Of a stretch of 64,000 bases of DNA, positions 56,416-63,807 are shown piece by piece (positions within the stretch are counted from its first letter, which is position 1; every line of letters begins with the position of its first letter). The stretch comes from Aurantimicrobium minutum. Lineage in GTDB: Bacteria > Actinomycetota > Actinomycetes > Actinomycetales > Microbacteriaceae. The position numbers were made by a program, and so were the translations under genes. Where the stretch lies: the NCBI RefSeq assembly GCF_002355535.1, contig NZ_AP017457.1, positions 1,426,001 through 1,490,000 on the forward strand. Reading direction: 5' to 3'. The notes under the pieces were generated by a model. The model made no database searches and had not been told where the DNA came from. It saw nothing but the letters and a program-made list of their open reading frames with translations.

Positions 56416-57249
56416 TTACCAAATCATGGGACGGTCGTCTTCGTCGCCCTCGCGCACTAAGTCAACCACGACGGGGACGTGGTCGCTAGGACCATCACCT
56501 TTTCTTTCATCCCGAGCAATGTGAGCACTGTCGACCATGTCAGCAAACGCTGGTGAGCCCAATATGAAATCGATCCGCATGCCTTCGTTGCGGGGGAAGC
56601 GTAGCTGCTTGTAATCCCAGTAGGTGTAGCCCTCTGGGATGAGTGGACGAACTACGTCTTTCAAGCCAACCGCTTCAAAGGCGAAGAAGGCTTCACGTTC
56701 AGGAGGTGAGACGTGAGTGCTTCCAGCAAACTCTGCGATGTCCCACACGTCGTGGTCATAGGGAACGACATTCCAGTCACCCAGCAATGCCAGAGGCATA
56801 TCTGGTGATTCAGCCAACCAGCCGGCAGTGTCCCGAGCTAGACCACGCAGCCACTCAAGTTTGTAGGAGTAGTGGGGGTGGTCAAGCTCACGACCATTAG
56901 GAACATACAAACTCCACACGCGCACCCCATCAACGGTGGCGGCAATCGCACGCGCTTCCAGCGGAGCGTTGCCGTCAGCGTCCGGTTCCCCAAACCCAGG
57001 TTGCGAAGGGAATGTAATTTGGACATCTTCCAGTGGCAGACGTGAAGCGATGGCGACGCCATTCCACTGGTTCAAGCCATGCAGGACAACCTCATACCCA
57101 GCTGCTGTGAATGCGTCATAAGGGAATTGGTTGTCTCGGCATTTGATCTCTTGCATGCACAGGACGTCGATATCCTCGCGAACCAGAAAGTCCGTTACTC
57201 GTTCAACACGAGCACGAATAGAGTTCACGTTCCAGGTGGCAATGCGCAT
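56416..57249 (-). CDS. xth: exodeoxyribonuclease III
   Basis: A 277-residue AP endonuclease/exonuclease III of the DNase I-like fold. Motifs are ATWNVNSIRARVERVTDFL at the start, MQEIKCRDNQFP with the metal-binding Glu, LLGDWNVVPYDHDVWD, and DHVPVVVDL near the end. It repairs abasic sites. The short gap to the YVTN-protein gene (divergent) holds its promoter. Confidence 0.95.
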   Translation of the reverse strand: MRIATWNVNSIRARVERVTDFLVREDIDVLCMQEIKCRDNQFPYDAFTAAGYEVVLHGLNQWNGVAIASRLPLEDVQITFPSQPGFGEPDADGNAPLEARAIAATVDGVRVWSLYVPNGRELDHPHYSYKLEWLRGLARDTAGWLAESPDMPLALLGDWNVVPYDHDVWDIAEFAGSTHVSPPEREAFFAFEAVGLKDVVRPLIPEGYTYWDYKQLRFPRNEGMRIDFILGSPAFADMVDSAHIARDERKGDGPSDHVPVVVDLVREGDEDDRPMIW

Positions 57250-57347
57250 CTCTCTAAGGTATATCGAAGCAAGTAAGCCGCAATAATTACAGATATTCTG
57301 TGATGACGCCCGCTGAGAGATTGGTTCTCTTCCACGACAGGATGTTC

Positions 57348-58469
57348 ATGACAATACAGACCTCTTTCAGAACAATTTCTCAAGGAATACTGACTGCTGT
57401 TGCCGCACTAATTCTTACTTTGCTGTTGCCGCTCTCCGCATCTGCTGCAGTGGGGGACACGGTGAATATCGCTGTGGGGACGACGCCTCGAGCGATTGCA
57501 ATTAGCCCAGATGGCACGAAAGTCTACGTAGCAAATTCAGCGTCAAATACTGTCAGCGTCATCAACGCAACAACCAACACTGTCTCAGCCACAATAAATG
57601 TTGGGCAATCTCCCCGTGCCGTAGAGGTGTCTCCTGACGGCTCAAAACTGTATGTCGCCAACCTCTCTAGCGACTCGATGAACGTGATTAATACGTCAAC
57701 CAACCAGGTGACAAATACCGTCAGCCTTGGCCTGTCTCCTCTTGCAATCGCGGTTTCTGGCGACGGCTCCAAAGTATTCGTCGCTAACTGGGCTGCGGAC
57801 ACGGTCAGTGTGGTTGATGCTACTTCCCTCAACGTCTCGGCCACTATCAACGTCGGTGATGGCCCACAGGCCCTCGGCCTCTCGTCTCAATCGGGTCTGT
57901 TGTATGTGGCCAACGGCCGCGATGACACGATGACGTTGATTAACACGGCAACAAACACAGTTACTCAAACAATCAATACAGGGTTGAGTAATCCAAACAC
58001 CTTGCTCGTCTCCGCTGACGGAACACTGCTCTATGTTCTCAACAACGGCACTAATGCTATTCAGGTCAGAAGCACAGCGAACAACGCAGTCACCGCAACC
58101 TTTGCCGTTGCTAGTCAGCCCTCCAGCATGGTTTTTTCGCCCTTGGGCAATTATGCATTTGTAACCTCATTTGCCACATCAGTGGTCCAAAAAGTAGATC
58201 TCTCAAATGGAACAGTTTTGGCAACCTACACGGTGGGAACAGCTCCAATCGATCTTGTAATCACCCCTTCAGGCTTTAACACCTTTGTTGCGAACTACAC
58301 TTCCAACAATGTCACGAACCTGACTGTTGCCGAGGCGGCAGCTCCAGTTGATCCAGCGCTTGCTCGAACAGGAGTGCAACCTTCACAAGCAATTTTGGTA
58401 GGTGTGATGGGTGTGCTTTCGCTCGCGTTTGGAGCAATTGAAATCACAGCAGCTCGACGCACCAAGTAA
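57348..58469 (+). CDS. secreted YVTN-type beta-propeller protein with LARTG sorting signal
   Basis: About 373 residues. A signal peptide (FRTISQGILTAVAALILTLL, cleavage near SASA) is followed by six or seven repeats of about 42 residues of the YVTN kind: PRAIAISPDGTKVYVANSAS, SPDGSKLYVANLSSDSMNVI, VSVVDATSLNVSATINVGD. The end has LARTG at residues 338-342, a hydrophobic segment and TAARRTK, the layout of class E sortase substrates. The start ATG at 57348 fits (AGG eight bases upstream); earlier ATGs at 57342 and 57300 are possible. The repeats are near-identical in pattern, and the protein is probably wall-anchored. Confidence 0.85.
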   Translation: MTIQTSFRTISQGILTAVAALILTLLLPLSASAAVGDTVNIAVGTTPRAIAISPDGTKVYVANSASNTVSVINATTNTVSATINVGQSPRAVEVSPDGSKLYVANLSSDSMNVINTSTNQVTNTVSLGLSPLAIAVSGDGSKVFVANWAADTVSVVDATSLNVSATINVGDGPQALGLSSQSGLLYVANGRDDTMTLINTATNTVTQTINTGLSNPNTLLVSADGTLLYVLNNGTNAIQVRSTANNAVTATFAVASQPSSMVFSPLGNYAFVTSFATSVVQKVDLSNGTVLATYTVGTAPIDLVITPSGFNTFVANYTSNNVTNLTVAEAAAPVDPALARTGVQPSQAILVGVMGVLSLAFGAIEITAARRTK

Positions 58470-58595
58470 CTGACATAGCTCCACGGCAGATACTTTTTGT
58501 TTGCTGGGGCCTTTGAAAAAACCTTGCGTCAGCGAAAAAGGATTTTTGAGCACTGAGCCCGCCCTGCTATGCTTGCTCAGTTGGTTTCCAACACT

Positions 58596-58671
58596 GCGCC
58601 CGTAGCTCAACGGATAGAGCATCTGACTACGGATCAGAAGGTTGGGGGTTCGAATCCCTCCGGGCGCACCA
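58596..58671 (+). tRNA. tRNA-Arg (anticodon ACG)
   Basis: The 76-base cloverleaf starts GCGCCCG and ends CGGGCGC-A with an encoded CCA (58669-58671). The anticodon loop CTACGGA gives ACG (reads CGU, arginine); the T arm is GGGGGTTCGAATCCCTC. It is immediately followed by a tyrosine integrase gene, the typical tRNA attachment site arrangement. Confidence 0.96.
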
Positions 58672-59077
58672 ATAAAGACCTTTACATTCAAGGTTTTCGT
58701 TCAAGGCCTAGCTCCTATTTCCAAGGAGCACTTTCATGGTCAGCCAAAAAGTAAGCCAATCTGGCAACTTTCAAAAAAATCTAAGTCAAAAGTCGCCGTG
58801 TCGTACGAATACCACCAATGGTTGCGATGAAATTTTAAACACTAGATCAGACCGGCAAGATTTATACGGTGTGCCTGCTCAGCCGCTTGAACTTGAAAAG
58901 GTGAATAGCAACGGACTGAGCGTGAGCCGCTTTTTGGACGAGTCGGTTCTGATAACTGAATATACGACGCAGCCCAACTCAGTGACTGATGAAAGTGCCG
59001 CAGAGATAAAGCTGACTTCCAGAAATCGTGGTGGATCCACTGCGCCGACACCTAGCTCACGTGAGGGGGTGTCCGGC
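58672..59077. other. spacer between tRNA-Arg and integrase; candidate attL region
   Basis: The 406-base gap has lower GC than the left part of the window. Near the tRNA two copies of TTCAAGG (within 58680-58710) occur as a short direct repeat. A reading frame in phase with the integrase stays open from 58736 but has weak starts; nothing else is recognised. The tRNA 3' end would be one attachment half-site; the other end lies outside the window. Confidence 0.4.
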
Positions 59078-60295
59078 ATGCCTCAAATCGGCAACGGATC
59101 CATCTTTGAAAGTAAAACAGCACGCGGTAAAACCGTTTGGAAAGTTGAAATATCAATAGGAACGGACTTTAGAGGAAAACGTAAACGAGTTCGTAGGACT
59201 GCTCACAGCTACACCGAAGCGATCAAACTACAACGCTCGATGCTATTGCAACTTGAACAAGGAACGCTTGGGCAAAGAAAAACTGAATCATTTAGACAGT
59301 ATTCGAATTGGTGGCTTGAAAATGTGAAGCCGCTGAGGGTTAGAACTTCAACCCTCACTGATTATCAGGATCGCTTGATAAGAAATGTGTACCCAGCCTT
59401 TGGTGATCGAAGGCTCAGCGATATAACTCCAGTAGATATTGAAGAGTGGCTTGTATTTCTTGCTCGGCAAGGAAAATCAACAGCAACCATTAACGGAGCT
59501 AAACAAGTATTGGGAGCCGTTCTCGAACATGCCTTTAGACAAGGAAAGTTATCTAGAAATCCCGCAGCGATTGTCACCAGACTCCCTAAACGACATGACG
59601 AACCAACTCGGGTGAAATCTCCTTGGACAAAAAAAGAAGTGCAATATGTTCTCGAGGCGTCACACAACACAAATCAAGACCTATTTGTGCATCTCGCATT
59701 AATTTTCGGACTGCGAAGAGGAGAAATTTTAGGTCTCAAATGGGAAGATTTTGATTTTCCAAATGGAATCCTCCACATAAGAAGAAGCCTCAAAGAAGAG
59801 CGATCAATAAACAGCGACGGTAGTGGTTCGGTAAAGCTGGCATACTGTTTGCCCAAAACCAAGTCAAGCGCTCGAAAGTTATACCTAACTCCCTTGGTTC
59901 TCGCTTCCATTCAGAGACATCGGGAATTTGTAATGAAACTGAAGAATAGCGCTGGAAATTCTTGGCAAGAACATGATTGTGTCTTTCCAAGCTCTATCGG
60001 CACTCCAGTAAGCCCAAGCAACATGGTGAAGGCATTCAAAGCCTTTCTTCTTTCGAACCAAATCCGAGCTATTCGAGCGCATGATATGCGCCATACAGCC
60101 GCAGTGTTAGGCCTCGAAGCAGGGGTGAGAATTGAAGCCGTCTCCCAAGGCTTAGGACATTCGCGCATCGACGTTACAAAGTCCGTCTATGCCCCTCATG
60201 TCCAGCCTCTAATGGCCGAGTTCACGATCGGAGTAAGTGAATATATTGCCCCAGAAGATGAAATGGTTCGAGTCCGGGAGGTTTGTGCCTCATGA
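59078..60295 (+). CDS. tyrosine-type integrase
   Basis: A 405-residue site-specific recombinase. After an AP2/SAM-like arm-binding N-terminus and SAM-like core-binding region, the catalytic residues are R213 (FGLRRGEILGLKW), K262 (TKSSARK), H335 and R338 (AHDMRH), H361 (GLGHS) and nucleophile Y371 (SVYAPHV). It sits next to the tRNA-Arg on the same strand and most likely inserted the element there. ATG at 59078 has GAGGGGG upstream; a 114-residue in-frame extension to 58736 lacks family similarity. It overlaps the next gene by four bases (ATGA). Confidence 0.9.
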   Translation: MPQIGNGSIFESKTARGKTVWKVEISIGTDFRGKRKRVRRTAHSYTEAIKLQRSMLLQLEQGTLGQRKTESFRQYSNWWLENVKPLRVRTSTLTDYQDRLIRNVYPAFGDRRLSDITPVDIEEWLVFLARQGKSTATINGAKQVLGAVLEHAFRQGKLSRNPAAIVTRLPKRHDEPTRVKSPWTKKEVQYVLEASHNTNQDLFVHLALIFGLRRGEILGLKWEDFDFPNGILHIRRSLKEERSINSDGSGSVKLAYCLPKTKSSARKLYLTPLVLASIQRHREFVMKLKNSAGNSWQEHDCVFPSSIGTPVSPSNMVKAFKAFLLSNQIRAIRAHDMRHTAAVLGLEAGVRIEAVSQGLGHSRIDVTKSVYAPHVQPLMAEFTIGVSEYIAPEDEMVRVREVCAS

Positions 60296-60897
60296 AAAAC
60301 ACCAATTTCACGATGGTGCCAAATGCATTCATTAGGTCACCACATTTAGATCCGTATGAAAAAACAATTTGGATTTATCTCAAATCTAGACAAGGAGTAA
60401 ACGCCACATCCTGGCCGTCACATCAAACCATTTCTAAAGAAACATCGATTGGGAAATCAACTGTAAAGAGAAAAATCAATAACTTGATAGAGAAGGGATT
60501 GCTCCAATCCACACAACGATTCGTTGGGCATGAACAGACCACGAATACATATACGGTCCTCTTTATGCCTGATGAATTTCTGGATAGTTCACCCAGGTTC
60601 ATAGCGAGCCCACCTGAGTTCACATCGAGCTACAAAGAAGATACAAGTCAAGAAGATACATTCAATAACACCCCGTTTACAACGGGGGAGAAATCTTGGA
60701 CTAATTTGCAGCCTGAACGAAAGATCACCGAAAAGCAGAGAGAGTACTTACGCGACTTGATAGCTGAGTCAGAAGATTGCTCAACAAATGAAGCGGATGA
60801 ATACATTGATGAGTTGATGCCTTTGTCCCAGGTCGAAGCTAATGAGTTAATTAGTGAGTATTGGGTTGAATTACGCAAAAACAATGTCTACGGATAG
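60292..60897 (+). CDS. helix-turn-helix protein of the integrated element (HTH_36-like)
   Basis: The 201-residue protein begins MKNTNFTMVPNAFIRSPHLD and contains a winged helix region SWPSHQTISKETSIGKSTVK followed by RKINNLIEKGLLQSTQRFVG. This HTH_36 pattern is common at the N-terminus of replication initiators and regulators of phages, plasmids and actinobacterial integrative elements. The C-terminal half is acidic (ESEDCSTNEADEYIDELMPL). The start overlaps the integrase stop, so the two are co-expressed. Replication role is an inference. Confidence 0.7.
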   Translation: MKNTNFTMVPNAFIRSPHLDPYEKTIWIYLKSRQGVNATSWPSHQTISKETSIGKSTVKRKINNLIEKGLLQSTQRFVGHEQTTNTYTVLFMPDEFLDSSPRFIASPPEFTSSYKEDTSQEDTFNNTPFTTGEKSWTNLQPERKITEKQREYLRDLIAESEDCSTNEADEYIDELMPLSQVEANELISEYWVELRKNNVYG

Positions 60898-60996
60898 GAG
60901 GGGGGCACCCCCTCCCCCCACAGGCAAGTCGAGGCGTCACGGTTAGCCGACACACACATTGGCAAAACCCGACAGGGGGGTCACGCAAGTTTGAGC
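60897..60996. other. GC-rich segment with hairpin, candidate origin or regulatory site of the element
   Basis: GGAGGGGG (from 60897) pairs with CCCCCTCC (60908-60915) around a short loop. The following about 80 bases are GC-rich and hold further G runs (CAGGGGGG), contrasting with the AT-rich genes either side. It could be a terminator without a T tract, or an origin-type signal. Confidence 0.35.
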
Positions 60997-61006
60997 AATT
61001 TAAGAA

Positions 61007-62698
61007 TTAATATTGCTTCTCGATTTCTTCAATAATTTGGTCCAAGAAGAAATCTATTTGTTGTATCAAAATAAAGTCACTTGGTTCATCTGGTGAGAAA
61101 GTTTCTGTCTCACCACCTTTAGGCATCTCCTCTTTATCCAAATATGGCGGAAGCATCAAGTCATTTCTTAGCCAAAAAAGAACTCTTCTTTCTAGTTCAT
61201 GGACAACACTTCCGTTGTGGTGGACGACTTGTTTCTTAAGCTGAAAACCCTGTTTTTCCCAAAGCCTGAGCCTTCCTTTGGAAGCAGAAATATTCGTAAT
61301 GCCTATCTTTCTAGCCGCCCTTCCGAAGTCATTATTTCTCTCTACAAAATAGAACAATCCCGGTTGCCCATCGTTAAATCCTGTCTCTGCGCATGCTGGG
61401 CAGCTACTTCCTGATTTGATTTGGGTAGGAGTCGTTTTCCAGGTCAAGTTACAGTTCAGGCATCTGGCAAGATATTTTGAACGTGCTTTTATGGGCTGTT
61501 CTAACCATTCAATTTCTGCTAGTTTTGCTCGCTTATCCCACTCGCCGTCAGGAACAATTACTCCCGAGCAGACCGGACATCCTGAGCCTCTAGCAATCGT
61601 GGAGGGGATGACTTTCCACACATAGTTACAGGTCAAACATCTTGCAGACTTTTTCTCTGAATTATTAGTTGGGGCTTCAATCCATTCCAGACCAGCCTTT
61701 GAGGCCCTGTCGTTCCATATTTCAGGAGAAAGAAGTCTTTTACCTCTCCGAATTACTTCTTTGCACACAGGGCAGCCAGCCCCTTGGGAAACTGAACCTG
61801 GATTTGCCTCCCAAACAAATCCACATTCGATGCATTGTGCTTTTGTTTTTGTGTGTCTACCCTTGACATCTTCTAGCCAACGAAGATTTTCTGCTGCCGC
61901 CCTTTCATCCCAAATCGCTTGTGGCACCTGAAGGTTCCCAGAGCACGAGGGGCATCCAGAACCTTTATTTATGTTTGAGGGAGTCGGAAACCAGGTGTAT
62001 GAACATTTGAGGCATGTAGCTTCTGTCTTTGTAGATGCCTTATCAGGAACACCCTTTGACCAACGTATTCCCGCGGCTTTTGCTCTTTCATTCCACTCTT
62101 CTGGAGATATTTTCTTTCCTGGAAAGGATCTGTTTTTATTGGCACATAGGGGGCAACGGGATCCTTGCTTTAGGTTCCCAGGGTTCGCCTCCCATTCGTG
62201 TCTACAAATTAAGCAACGCGCAAGTGTCTTTGAATGGCTATTTCTGGGGATGTCGATCCACTCAATATTTGCTGTAATTGCAAGTTGCTTCCAGGCAGCT
62301 ATTTGTTTTTCATCCTGTGTGCGTTTACTGGGGCATCTTGGATGCCCAGTCTTTGAAATTTTTCTCGGGTCAGCCTTCCATGTAGATCCGCACAAAAGGC
62401 AGCGTGCAAATTTGGATTTATCAGATAAAGTTTCTGGAGTTTGGTCTACCCACTCGGCCTGAACAAGATCAATTCTTCTTTGCCATTCGTCTACATGAAC
62501 TCGGCTATTTAACCGCGCACATGGATTGCAGGATTTTCTTCCTTTTGCAATGTTGGCTGGGAATACTTCCCACTCATTCCCGCAGTCTAGGCACCTAACT
62601 CGAGTTAGAACATCGTTCCTATGTGGGGGATTATCAACCCACTGTAAATTGAGGGCTGCAGCGCGATCTTCCCAGACCTTGCCAGAAATTTTCGGCAT
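61007..62698 (-). CDS. seven zinc-ribbon repeats fused to a GIY-YIG-like nuclease domain
   Basis: The 563-residue protein has seven tandem modules of about 60-65 residues, each with a WxxRAxxxxLxW start, a CxxC (C36/C39, C100/C103, C162/C165, C229/C232, C289/C292, C354/C357, C413/C416), a W-rich middle (WEANPG-like) and a second CPxC (C57/C60, C182/C185, C249/C252, C309/C312, C374/C377, C433/C436). In repeat 2 the second pair is degenerate (C122 with K125). The modules resemble DUF4379 probable zinc-ribbons. The C-terminus has LFYFV (448-452), KIGIT (464-468), R476/R478 and E501, the pattern of GIY-YIG/T5orf172 nucleases. DNA targeting by the repeats and cleavage by the end domain is inferred. 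It is divergent from the HNH gene and sits on the probable integrated element. Confidence 0.75.
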   Translation of the reverse strand: MPKISGKVWEDRAAALNLQWVDNPPHRNDVLTRVRCLDCGNEWEVFPANIAKGRKSCNPCARLNSRVHVDEWQRRIDLVQAEWVDQTPETLSDKSKFARCLLCGSTWKADPRKISKTGHPRCPSKRTQDEKQIAAWKQLAITANIEWIDIPRNSHSKTLARCLICRHEWEANPGNLKQGSRCPLCANKNRSFPGKKISPEEWNERAKAAGIRWSKGVPDKASTKTEATCLKCSYTWFPTPSNINKGSGCPSCSGNLQVPQAIWDERAAAENLRWLEDVKGRHTKTKAQCIECGFVWEANPGSVSQGAGCPVCKEVIRRGKRLLSPEIWNDRASKAGLEWIEAPTNNSEKKSARCLTCNYVWKVIPSTIARGSGCPVCSGVIVPDGEWDKRAKLAEIEWLEQPIKARSKYLARCLNCNLTWKTTPTQIKSGSSCPACAETGFNDGQPGLFYFVERNNDFGRAARKIGITNISASKGRLRLWEKQGFQLKKQVVHHNGSVVHELERRVLFWLRNDLMLPPYLDKEEMPKGGETETFSPDEPSDFILIQQIDFFLDQIIEEIEKQY

Positions 62699-62879
62699 CG
62701 ACTAATTACCATCTACTTCAGCGCAAACCTCTAGCCAGTAAAGGTTATATGGGAGCCACAAACGAAGATTGGAAAATGAATCTGTTTTATTCATCTCTTT
62801 ATAATCAGATCTTCTAATTGATTAGCACTGACAACCATTATTCCACCCAACCTAATTCTTCAGATTACTCCTATGAAAA

Positions 62880-62901
62880 GGTTGAACTAAATGGTTCAAC
62901 C
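62880..62901. promoter_or_regulatory. inverted repeat in the divergent nuclease promoter region
   Basis: GGTTGAAC-TAAATG-GTTCAACC is a perfect 8-bp inverted repeat with a six-base spacer in the 288-base AT-rich gap between the two divergent nuclease genes. It could be an operator for a dimeric repressor. Confidence 0.55.
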
Positions 62902-62986
62902 AATAACCTACGCAACCGAACAAATCGGTATTCATCCAGGAATCACATAGCAGTCTCTGATTTAATTGTTACGAACTGGGGGTACC

Positions 62987-63745
62987 TTGATTGACAAAAA
63001 AACTTGCACGCGCTGCAGTGTTGAGAAGCCATTAAGCGAATTCAACAAAAATTCACGTTCGCGAGACGGGCTAACTCCCCATTGCAAAGTTTGCCGCAAG
63101 CAACATCGAGAAGAAACAAAAGAACAAATCTCGATGAAAAATCGTCAACGATATCTTGCAAAAGGTGAGGAAATCAGAGAACGCTCACGTAGATGGCGCG
63201 ATGAACACCCTGAAGAAGTAATTAACTATCGGAAGCAATATCGAGCAGAAAATAAAGAACTACTTGCTTCAAAAGATCGAAAATATCGCGAAGAAAATGC
63301 TCAAAAAATAAATCAAGTTCGCAAAAAATACAGAGAAGAACATAGACAAGAGCTAGTAGAGAAAGTCCGATTGTGGGCTCAAAATAACGTAGAAAGAGCG
63401 AATACCAACAAACGTGTCTGGGTTCAAAATAATCCAGAAAAGGCATCTGCGGCAGGAAAACAATGGCGCGATCTTAATCCTCTCAAGCGCCGAGAAATGA
63501 AAAACCGCAGAAGAGCAAGATTAAGATCAAACGGAGTTTACGAAATCAGTCAACAATTTCTAGAGGATCTCTACTCATCTTCATGTGTAGCGTGCGGGAA
63601 ATCAGAAGACATAACTGCAGACCACATAATTCCAATAGCCCGAGGAGGGCTGCATTCTGAGGAGAATTTGCAGCCCCTATGTGGAGCATGTAACAGCAGT
63701 AAGCGCGATAAAACAATGGATGAGTGGCAGGGAAGAACGAGATAA
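62987..63745 (+). CDS. HNH endonuclease with N-terminal zinc knuckle and long charged linker
   Basis: About 252 residues. The N-terminus has a CxxC...CxxC zinc knuckle (CTRCSVEKPLSEFNKNSRSR, HCKVCRKQ), followed by a highly charged helical region with repeated YR-x-EN-type segments (about residues 45-190; EEVINYRKQYRAENKELLAS) that looks coiled or DNA-wrapping. The C-terminal HNH domain has CVACGKSEDITADHIIPIA (His of DH is catalytic), the Asn in EENL and PLCGACNSSK. Such phage HNH proteins nick or cut DNA. TTG at 62987 with GGGGG upstream is the preferred start; TTG at 62966 is an alternative. Confidence 0.8.
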   Translation: MIDKKTCTRCSVEKPLSEFNKNSRSRDGLTPHCKVCRKQHREETKEQISMKNRQRYLAKGEEIRERSRRWRDEHPEEVINYRKQYRAENKELLASKDRKYREENAQKINQVRKKYREEHRQELVEKVRLWAQNNVERANTNKRVWVQNNPEKASAAGKQWRDLNPLKRREMKNRRRARLRSNGVYEISQQFLEDLYSSSCVACGKSEDITADHIIPIARGGLHSEENLQPLCGACNSSKRDKTMDEWQGRTR

Positions 63746-63807
63746 CAAAATGAATTTTCCAAAAACAAATGCTTTGGTTGACTAGCTTTAGCTAAAGAAA
63801 GCGAATT

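Noticed and set aside
57470-58330. Periodic repeats of about 126 bases that might be a tandem DNA repeat array
   Set aside because: They encode the blades of the YVTN beta-propeller, are divergent at the nucleotide level and stay in frame.
58515-58547. AAAAAACCTT / AAGGATTTTT imperfect hairpin after the YVTN-protein gene
   Set aside because: The stem has an internal mismatch and is A/T rich; it is too weak to call as a terminator.
60262-60276. GGTTCGAGTCC-like sequence in the integrase 3' end that resembles a tRNA T arm
   Set aside because: No acceptor or anticodon stems fit around it and it is explained as codons MVRVRE of the integrase; it is unlikely to be an attachment-site copy.
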